In this document: positions 57,399 to 64,000 of the stretch, piece after piece
Layout: every line of letters begins with the position of its first letter
How positions within the stretch are numbered: position 1 is the first letter of the stretch
NCBI GenBank assembly: GCA_002717285.1
Contig: PBDF01000016.1
Coordinates: 1 to 64,000, forward strand
Direction of reading: 5' to 3'
Origin: Magnetovibrio sp.
GTDB lineage: Bacteria > Pseudomonadota > Alphaproteobacteria > Rhodospirillales_A > JABHCV01
DNA length: 64,000 nucleotides
Program-made: the position numbers and the translations under genes
Notes under the pieces: model-generated
What the model was told of the DNA's origin: nothing
Databases searched by the model: none
The model's input: the letters and a program-made list of their open reading frames with translations, nothing else

Positions 57399-59678
57399 AT
57401 GAGGATGTCTGATCCTTTTGATCTAGCAAGTGTGTCCACTTCCAATAATAAGGTTTCTGACTCTTTAGAAATGCCCTATTTGGATGGCTTAAATGAAAGT
57501 CAGCTCGAGGCTGTTCAGGCCTCTGATGGTCCGGTGCTTGTCTTGGCTGGAGCTGGAACTGGTAAAACCCGAGCTTTGACCACGCGTCTAGCGCATATTT
57601 TGTTGCAGGGAAAAGCTAGCCCATGGGAAATTTTGGCGGTTACCTTCACAAATAAGGCAGCCCGTGAGATGCAAAGTCGGGTTGGTAAACTGCTTGGTTG
57701 TGAAACTGAGGGTTGGTGGGTCGGCACTTTTCATGCTCTTGCGGCGCGTATTTTGCGGAAAAATGCTGAGTCCGTTGGCTTAAAGTCAAATTTTACCATT
57801 ATTGATCAGGATGACCAGTTGCGCTTGCTTAAACAGCTAATTCAAGCCCACGATATTGATGAAAAGCGTTGGCCGCCTAGGGTTATTTGTGGTGTCATAC
57901 AACGGTGGAAAGACCGGGGCCTGATGCCAGATGCGGTTAGTGAAGCAGAGGGAGACGATGTTGCCGATGGTAAGGCCAAGTTAATTTATTTAGAATATCA
58001 AGAGCGTCTTACGCTTTTAAATGTGGTAGATTTTGGAGACCTCCTATTGTTATGCTTGGAGCTTTTCAAACTTCAACCCTCAGTTCTTGCAGATTATCAA
58101 CGCAAGTTTCGTTACATCCTTGTTGATGAATATCAAGATACAAATGTTGCACAATATTTGTGGCTTCGAATGTTAGCTCAAGTACATAAAAATATATGTT
58201 GTGTTGGCGATGATGATCAGTCGATTTATTCTTGGCGTGGAGCTGAGGTTGGTAATATCCTTCGTTTTGAAAATGATTTCCCAGGTTCCAAAGTGGTCCG
58301 ACTTGAACGCAATTATCGATCCACCCACCACATCTTGGGAGCTGCTTCCGGTTTGATATCTAAAAATCAGGGACGCCTTGGTAAGACTTTATGGACGGAA
58401 CTGAACGAGGGAGAGAAGGTTGGTGTACGGGGTGTTTGGGACGGGGTTGAGGAAGCCCGTGTCGTTGGTGACGAAATAGAGGCACATCAAAAAAGAGGGA
58501 ATAGTTTAAATGAAGTGGCAGTTTTAGTTAGAGCAGGATTTCAAACCCGTGAGTTTGAAGAACGCATGATTAGCCTAGGATTGCCCTATCGTATTGTTGG
58601 TGGTGCACGGTTTTATGAGCGTTTGGAGATCCGGGATACAATTGCTTACATGAGGGTAATTATGCAACCCGATGACGATTTGGCTTTTGAGCGTATAGTG
58701 AATACACCGAAACGTGGACTTGGAAACGCTACCATTCAAACCATCAATATTTTTGCTCGAGCAGAGCGTGTTCCAATGATTGTAGCTGCTACTCGTTTGC
58801 TTGAAACCGACGAGATTGGGGCTAGAGCCCAAGCTAATTTGCAAAAATTATTAAGTGATTTTTGTCGCTGGCGCACTTTGGCAAGTGAAATAGATCATGT
58901 TGATCTTGTTCGTCAAGTTCTTAAAGAGTCAGGTTATATTGACATGTGGCAATTGAGCAAGGCGCCTGAAGCACCCGGCCGACTCGAAAATCTTAGGGAA
59001 TTATTGACTGCCCTAGAAGACTTTGAAAGCCTACAAGGCTTTCTTGATCATGTTTCACTAGTTATGGAGAACGAAGCTTTAACCTCAGAAGACAAAGTAA
59101 CTTTAATGACCTTACATGGAGCAAAAGGACTTGAATTTGATACAGTTTTTCTTCCGGGATGGGAAGAAGGGCTGTTTCCCCATCAACGTGCCTTGGACGA
59201 GGGTGGGTCCTCAGCTCTTGAGGAAGAGCGTCGACTGGCCTATGTCGGGTTGACACGTGCGCGAAAAAAAATCTTGATAAGCTTTGTCGCTAATCGCAGA
59301 GTGTACGGCAACTGGCAATCGGCAATTCCGTCGCGATTTATTGACGAAATTCCTCCTGAAAATGTGCACAAGGTAATGAACCAAAGACTTTACGGAATTG
59401 GTGAGCACTCAAGTGGTTCGGAGGATTTTGCAGCCCCTTATGATAGTGCAAAGCAGAGCCAAATTTGGGCTGGTCGTTATAAAAAGCTCTCTGGTTGGCA
59501 GAGTTCGGTGCCCACAACGAAAGCTCCTGACTCTGTCGGATTTGAACTAGGGCAACGCATTTTTCACCAGAAATTTGGCTACGGGATGATTCTGGGCATC
59601 AACGGAGATAAGTTAGAAATTTCATTTGAAAAGGCAGGGCACAAAAGAGTGATGACAGGGTTTGTGGAGAGAATTTAA
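57399..59678 (+). CDS. UvrD/PcrA-type 3'-5' DNA helicase
   Basis: 759 residues. Motif I is AGAGTGKTRALTTRL, then FTNKAAREMQSRV, LVDEYQDTN, GDDDQSIYSWRGAE, VTLMTLHGAKGLEFDTVFLP and LAYVGLTRARKKI, the full UvrD set. A C-terminal 60-residue tail (FELGQRIFHQKFGYGMILGI) is the Tudor-like PcrA end. It serves nucleotide-excision and mismatch repair. prmA follows after 56 bases. Confidence 0.94.
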   Translation: MRMSDPFDLASVSTSNNKVSDSLEMPYLDGLNESQLEAVQASDGPVLVLAGAGTGKTRALTTRLAHILLQGKASPWEILAVTFTNKAAREMQSRVGKLLGCETEGWWVGTFHALAARILRKNAESVGLKSNFTIIDQDDQLRLLKQLIQAHDIDEKRWPPRVICGVIQRWKDRGLMPDAVSEAEGDDVADGKAKLIYLEYQERLTLLNVVDFGDLLLLCLELFKLQPSVLADYQRKFRYILVDEYQDTNVAQYLWLRMLAQVHKNICCVGDDDQSIYSWRGAEVGNILRFENDFPGSKVVRLERNYRSTHHILGAASGLISKNQGRLGKTLWTELNEGEKVGVRGVWDGVEEARVVGDEIEAHQKRGNSLNEVAVLVRAGFQTREFEERMISLGLPYRIVGGARFYERLEIRDTIAYMRVIMQPDDDLAFERIVNTPKRGLGNATIQTINIFARAERVPMIVAATRLLETDEIGARAQANLQKLLSDFCRWRTLASEIDHVDLVRQVLKESGYIDMWQLSKAPEAPGRLENLRELLTALEDFESLQGFLDHVSLVMENEALTSEDKVTLMTLHGAKGLEFDTVFLPGWEEGLFPHQRALDEGGSSALEEERRLAYVGLTRARKKILISFVANRRVYGNWQSAIPSRFIDEIPPENVHKVMNQRLYGIGEHSSGSEDFAAPYDSAKQSQIWAGRYKKLSGWQSSVPTTKAPDSVGFELGQRIFHQKFGYGMILGINGDKLEISFEKAGHKRVMTGFVERI

Positions 59679-59734
59679 CACTTAAAAGATTGAAACAGAT
59701 AGATGTCGCATAGCTGTTAGTTGAAATCCTTGAA

Positions 59735-60625
59735 ATGATTGATCCCAATAACTTATGGCGTGTCGTAATTCTAACGACAGACAAAACTGTTAATGCGTTT
59801 GAAGAGGCATTATATCCACATTCTGATGCGGTTTCTTGGCAGCCAACTGACAGAGACGGTGAATGGCAAGTTGAAGGCTTCTCTGTGTGCAAGCCAAATA
59901 GAGAAAAGCTAACTGAAGCCTTGAGTGTTGTCGCAGGTGTTTTTTCAATACCTGTTCCAGAAGTATTAATAACCCCTGTTGAGTCAAGTAACTGGATTGC
60001 TGATAACTTGAGGATGTTTCCTCCAGTTCACGCAGGAAGATTTTTTATTTATGGTTCAAATTATCAAAATTCTTTACCTTTTGGACTTATCTCTATTCGT
60101 CTAGATCCTGGCAGGGCTTTTGGTGCCGGTAACCATGCATCAACCATGGGTTGTCTTCATGCCATAAGTGATATGATAGGAAAGAAAAAATATCATAAGC
60201 CTCTAGATATGGGTACTGGTTCTGGCATTCTCTCCATAGCACTTGCCAAAGTTTGGCGAGTACCTGTGTATGGGTTCGATGCGGATGTAAATGCAGTTTC
60301 AGTAGCAAAGGAAAATTTTCGTCGTAATAATGTTTTGCCACAAGCACGAGTTAAATATGCAAACGCCTATGACTCATCTGCAGTAGTGGAAAATGCTCCT
60401 TATGACTTAGTTGTTTCAAATATTTTAGCAAATTCATTGTGCCAAATGGCAAAAAAAATGAGTCGGATTTCAAGGGATATTTCTTTTGGGGGTAGTGTTG
60501 CCATTCTTTCGGGGTTTCTTGACTGTGATGCCAATCGAGTTTACTCAGCTTACAAGGCTTATGGTTTTTGTGTGGTACGCACATACCATATCAAAGGGTG
60601 GTGCACATTGGTTTTAGAGAGGTAA
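59735..60625 (+). CDS. prmA: Ribosomal protein L11 methyltransferase PrmA
   Basis: 296 residues. N-terminal recognition part, then the methyltransferase: RLDPGRAFGAGNHASTMGCL, LDMGTGSGILSIALAKVW and DLVVSNILANSLCQM. It trimethylates L11 lysines and its N-terminus. The helicase-prmA order is common in Alphaproteobacteria. Confidence 0.92.
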   Translation: MIDPNNLWRVVILTTDKTVNAFEEALYPHSDAVSWQPTDRDGEWQVEGFSVCKPNREKLTEALSVVAGVFSIPVPEVLITPVESSNWIADNLRMFPPVHAGRFFIYGSNYQNSLPFGLISIRLDPGRAFGAGNHASTMGCLHAISDMIGKKKYHKPLDMGTGSGILSIALAKVWRVPVYGFDADVNAVSVAKENFRRNNVLPQARVKYANAYDSSAVVENAPYDLVVSNILANSLCQMAKKMSRISRDISFGGSVAILSGFLDCDANRVYSAYKAYGFCVVRTYHIKGWCTLVLER

Positions 60626-60692
60626 ACGACAACTAGCTGACAATCCTTATTGATTTTAAGGACCTAGACACAAGCAAAAATTTTGCAGATTG

Positions 60693-61379
60693 TTAGGTTT
60701 GACCGAGCTGTAGGAAGGCCCCCGGTATCTCATCAAAGTGATTAATCACCAAATCACCATTCAGGTTCTCTGCAGGTCCATTGGTATAACCAAACCGGCA
60801 GACGATTACCGGAAGTTCAGCAGCTCGAGCTGCATTCACATCATTAGCATGATCGCCTATCATGATTGCATTCTTAGGAGATATATTCATAATTTCTAGG
60901 GCTGCCAACAAATGGCGTGGGTCCGGTTTTTTAATTCCCGGTAGGGTGTCGCCACCTATAATTGTTGAAAATAAGTTTGCCAATCCCAGTTTGTTTAGTA
61001 TCTTTTGGGTTGCGGCGAACGGTTTGTTTGTGCAAACGGCCATTTTATAACTTTCAAGTCTGAGTCGTTCAAGGCATTCAACACACCCTGAAAAAGGAAC
61101 AGTTAGATTTGCAGCATTTGGTTCGTAGAATGCCAAATAGCGTTTTACAAACTCATCAAGTTGTTCTTCTTTCACAGTATACCCGGTTGCAGCAAAAGCG
61201 CGCTCAACAATTTTTGGCACACCGTCCCCAATCATGCGGATAGTTTGTTCAAGGGTGATACTCTGACGATTTTCCTCGTTGAGTAGTTTATTAGCCGCAA
61301 CCTGAAGATCTGGGGCGCTGTCAATTAAAGTTCCATCTAGGTCGAATAGTACAGCCTTGATTGGGGGTTGGTCGTTCAT
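60693..61379 (-). CDS. gph: HAD-family phosphoglycolate phosphatase-like protein (Gph)
   Basis: 228 residues from the ATG at 61379 with GGAG seven bases upstream; an in-frame TTG at 61397 is less likely. Nucleophile loop FDLDGTLIDSAPDL, Thr/Lys motifs CTNKPFAATQ and KKPDPRHLLAAL, and MIGDHANDVNAARAA. Removes phosphate from 2-phosphoglycolate, a by-product of DNA repair and oxygenation. It diverges from glmU with 106 bases between. Confidence 0.88.
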   Translation of the reverse strand: MNDQPPIKAVLFDLDGTLIDSAPDLQVAANKLLNEENRQSITLEQTIRMIGDGVPKIVERAFAATGYTVKEEQLDEFVKRYLAFYEPNAANLTVPFSGCVECLERLRLESYKMAVCTNKPFAATQKILNKLGLANLFSTIIGGDTLPGIKKPDPRHLLAALEIMNISPKNAIMIGDHANDVNAARAAELPVIVCRFGYTNGPAENLNGDLVINHFDEIPGAFLQLGQT

Positions 61380-61485
61380 TGCAAAACTCCGTAACAATCT
61401 TTGACTTGGCGAGCTTCACCCCATGTGGCAAGTTTCTATGAGATTCTGCAATAGAGAAAAGCAATTTTAGGGTATATCAGAATAT

Positions 61486-62844
61486 ATGATTAAATCAAAA
61501 GTTGCCGTAATTGTGCTTGCAGCTGGGCTGGGCACGAGAATGAAATCAAAAAAACCCAAGGTGCTTCACTCTCTTGGTTGCAGACCAATGATAAATCATC
61601 TTATGGAGACTGTTACAGGACTTGACCCAGACGAGGTTGTAGTTGTTGTTGGTGATTCTATGGATGATGTCTCTCATGCGGTTTCGCCGTTTCCAACTGC
61701 AGTACAATCTGAAAGATTAGGTACAGCCCATGCGGTTCTTGCAGCACGTGAATACATATTGGACTTTGATGGTGACATTTTAGTTCTTTATGGAGATACA
61801 CCTTTGATTAAATTGGAAACCCTCGAGGCTATGCTTGATGCTCGTGCTTCTAAGTTAGATCCTGGCGTTGTTGTTTTGGGGTTTACTCCAGATGATCCTG
61901 GTAACTACGGGCGTCTTATTTTAAGTGATGATGGTACCCTGCATTCAATTGTTGAAGTAAAGGATGCAACGGATGAGCAGTTGCAGATAAAAATTTGTAA
62001 TTCAGGCGTTATGGCAATTGATGGCAAAGCTTTATGTAGCCTTCTTGATAGAGTCTCAACTGAGAATGCAACAGGAGAGTATTATCTGACGGACATTATT
62101 CAGTTGGCTGTGAAAGATGGGCGTACCTGTGTTGTATTAGAAGGTGATGAGGATGAATTAATTGGTGTCAACTCACGTGTTGAATTGGCCAAGGCTGAGA
62201 AAATATTTCAAGATCGGTTGCGTATTCAGGCAATGGAAAATGGGGTTAGCTTTACGGATCCAAAAACGGTTTTCCTTTGTCAAGATACAAAGTTTGGAAA
62301 GGATGTTCAAGTTGGCCCAAATGTATTGTTTGGTCCAGGTGTTACAGTAGGTGATGGGGCAGTAATAAATGCTTTTTGCCATATTGAGGGCACAGAAATT
62401 ATGTCAAAGGCGAGTGTAGGGCCTTTTGCAAGGCTGAGGCCGGGGACTAAGGTCAGTACTGGTGCCAAAGTTGGCAATTTTGTTGAGGTAAAGAGTACTT
62501 TACTCGAATCAAATTCCAAGGTATCGCATTTGAGCTACTTAGGTGATGCTCAGATTGGTGAAGGGGCGAATATTGGAGCTGGCACAATCACCTGCAATTA
62601 TGACGGCTTTCAGAAATCGCAAACGATTATTGGTAAAAGTGCATTTGTTGGCTCTAATACGGCCTTGGTGGCTCCTGTAAATATAGGCGCCGGTGCTATT
62701 GTTGGAGCAGGGTCAACTATAACTAAGGATGTAAAGGCAGACGCTTTAGGTATCACCCGCGCACCACAAAATACAGTTTTTGGCTGGGCGAAGAAAAAAC
62801 GTAAACCTAAGTTTCCAGAGAAAGCACCAAAGAAGAAAAAATAA
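61486..62844 (+). CDS. glmU: Bifunctional UDP-N-acetylglucosamine pyrophosphorylase / glucosamine-1-phosphate N-acetyltransferase
   Basis: 452 residues. N-terminal uridyltransferase with LAAGLGTRMKSKKPKVLHSL and YGDTPLI; C-terminal left-handed beta-helix from about residue 250 with GAGTITCNYDGFQKSQT. The lysine-rich tail is extra. Last two steps to UDP-GlcNAc for peptidoglycan and lipid A. Its stop overlaps the glmS start by one base. Confidence 0.96.
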   Translation: MIKSKVAVIVLAAGLGTRMKSKKPKVLHSLGCRPMINHLMETVTGLDPDEVVVVVGDSMDDVSHAVSPFPTAVQSERLGTAHAVLAAREYILDFDGDILVLYGDTPLIKLETLEAMLDARASKLDPGVVVLGFTPDDPGNYGRLILSDDGTLHSIVEVKDATDEQLQIKICNSGVMAIDGKALCSLLDRVSTENATGEYYLTDIIQLAVKDGRTCVVLEGDEDELIGVNSRVELAKAEKIFQDRLRIQAMENGVSFTDPKTVFLCQDTKFGKDVQVGPNVLFGPGVTVGDGAVINAFCHIEGTEIMSKASVGPFARLRPGTKVSTGAKVGNFVEVKSTLLESNSKVSHLSYLGDAQIGEGANIGAGTITCNYDGFQKSQTIIGKSAFVGSNTALVAPVNIGAGAIVGAGSTITKDVKADALGITRAPQNTVFGWAKKKRKPKFPEKAPKKKK

Positions 62845-64000
62845 TGTGTGGTATTATTGGAGTCATTGGAAAAAGGTCAGCTGCACCGCTTTTGCTGGAT
62901 GGTCTTAAGCGCCTTGAATATCGTGGTTATGACTCTGCTGGGATTGCTACACTCACTAAAAATGGTATTGAGCGTCGCCGTTCTGAGGGTAAACTTATAA
63001 ATCTGGAAAAGCGTCTGAAGAAAGATCCTCTTGAAGGTAGAACAGGGCTTGGCCACACCCGCTGGGCAACTCACGGCATGCCGAATGAAAAAAATGCTCA
63101 TCCTCATGCAACTGATCAAGTGGTTATTGTGCACAATGGTATCATCGAGAACTTTCAAGAATTGAAAGACGAGGTCATAGCTGGAGGTGCGACATTGATT
63201 TCTGATACAGATACAGAAGTTGTTGCCCACCTAATTACGGCATACTTGAATGCTGGGGATAACCCGTGCATTGCCTCAGCTAAGACATTTAAGCGTCTGC
63301 GTGGGGCTTTTTCACTAGGTATTTTATTTAGTGGTGAGGAAGATCTGATGATCGCTGCCCGTCGTGGCACGCCACTTGCCATCGGAATTGGTGAGGGAGA
63401 GATGTTTTTAGGTTCTGATGCGCTCGCTTTAGCGCAACTAACTAAAAAAATTATTTATCTGGAAGATGGAGATTGGGCAAAGATCACTAGTGCCGGAGCA
63501 GTACTTTATGACGAAGATGATAACAAAATAGATCGTCCGATTTGTCTCACTGAGTTGTCTGGTGAGGCAGTAGGGAAGGGAGGGTATCGTCACTTTATGC
63601 TTAAGGAGATCTACGAACAGCCGCAAGCTATCGGTGACACCCTACATTCATATATAAACCCAACGACACAAGAAGTTTCTTTAGGAAACATAGGTTTCGA
63701 TCTTGGTAGCGTTAGAGGAGTAACTATTATTGCTTGTGGCACATCATATTATGCAGCCCTAGTTGCTAAATACTGGATCGAGAGCCTGGTGCATATTCCT
63801 GTGGAGGTCGATGTTGCTTCTGAATTTCGTTACAGGCACGCATCTATGTCTGAAGGGGGACTCGCTTTGTTTATTTCACAATCGGGAGAAACTTTGGACA
63901 CACTAGCCGCACTCCGTTATGCACATAAGCAGGAACAAAAAATCCTCTCAATTGTTAATGTTCCTGAGAGCACTATTGCCCGGGAGTCAGATGCAGTATT
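62844..64000 (+). CDS. glmS: Glutamine-fructose-6-phosphate aminotransferase (3' partial)
   Basis: The first 385 codons of GlmS; the gene runs off the right edge. The start is ATG with Cys2 as nucleophile (MCGIIGVIG), GLGHTRWATHG binds glutamine, and SQSGETLDTLAAL opens the sugar isomerase domain. It makes glucosamine-6-phosphate, feeding GlmM and GlmU. The one-base overlap with glmU shows a single operon. No ribozyme is possible in the overlap. Confidence 0.96.
   Translation, partial: MCGIIGVIGKRSAAPLLLDGLKRLEYRGYDSAGIATLTKNGIERRRSEGKLINLEKRLKKDPLEGRTGLGHTRWATHGMPNEKNAHPHATDQVVIVHNGIIENFQELKDEVIAGGATLISDTDTEVVAHLITAYLNAGDNPCIASAKTFKRLRGAFSLGILFSGEEDLMIAARRGTPLAIGIGEGEMFLGSDALALAQLTKKIIYLEDGDWAKITSAGAVLYDEDDNKIDRPICLTELSGEAVGKGGYRHFMLKEIYEQPQAIGDTLHSYINPTTQEVSLGNIGFDLGSVRGVTIIACGTSYYAALVAKYWIESLVHIPVEVDVASEFRYRHASMSEGGLALFISQSGETLDTLAALRYAHKQEQKILSIVNVPESTIARESDAV

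Overview
The window looks like a chromosomal piece of an alphaproteobacterium with an AT-rich genome, probably marine; the species cannot be named from it. The lineage is inferred from a DUF2336 protein (a largely alphaproteobacterial family), a groESL operon behind a CIRCE/HrcA operator, a K+-independent H+-pyrophosphatase, the pcrA-prmA and gph/glmU/glmS neighbourhoods, and PrtD/HlyD-type secretion of RTX proteins. No rRNA, tRNA, CRISPR array, transposase or phage module was seen.

Layout: 1-3.6 kb holds the C-terminus of an RTX protein facing a type I secretion ABC/HlyD pair. 3.9-12.6 kb has fdhD and then a corrinoid methyl-transfer cluster: a MetH-activation-like protein, an AcsE-like methyltransferase, a RACo-like activator, an unknown small protein, a DprA-like protein and a CmuA-type methyltransferase/corrinoid fusion with a structured leader. 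13-16.9 kb is a phnCDEE-type ABC importer. 17-28.3 kb holds regulators and transport: two GcvA-like LysR genes, an EmrAB pump, a LysR of the aminoethylphosphonate type, a ferredoxin-type reductase, a Nudix hydrolase, a phosphonate-type Fe-alcohol dehydrogenase, an Fsr-like MFS protein and an EamA protein. 28.4-31.4 kb carries an acetogen-like methylene-H4folate reductase module: a ferredoxin/MvhD fusion, MetV and MetF. 31.6-41.2 kb has OtnK/OtnC-like enzymes, hppA, a D-2-hydroxyacid dehydrogenase, a transketolase and a PhnX-like hydrolase. 41.6-64 kb is mostly housekeeping: purC, ettA, mlaA, dinG-like, groESL, a glycan-lipid cassette, a ClC channel, pcrA/uvrD, prmA, gph, glmU and the start of glmS.

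Working model (inference): 3.9-41 kb is a catabolic region. Methyl groups from an unknown donor pass to the corrinoid domain of the CmuA-type protein and then to tetrahydrofolate. Methyl-H4folate is oxidised by MetF/MetV, with electrons leaving through the 2Fe-2S/2x[4Fe-4S]/MvhD fusion. FdhD suggests formate oxidation as the end of the C1 route, but the formate dehydrogenase, folD and purU/fhs are not in the window. A second theme is phosphonates: a PhnCDE2 importer, a LysR and an Fe-ADH of phosphonate-associated type, and a transketolase followed by a phosphonoacetaldehyde-hydrolase-like HAD enzyme, all without C-P lyase. Whether the two themes serve one substrate, for example a methylated phosphonate, is open and is the most interesting question here.
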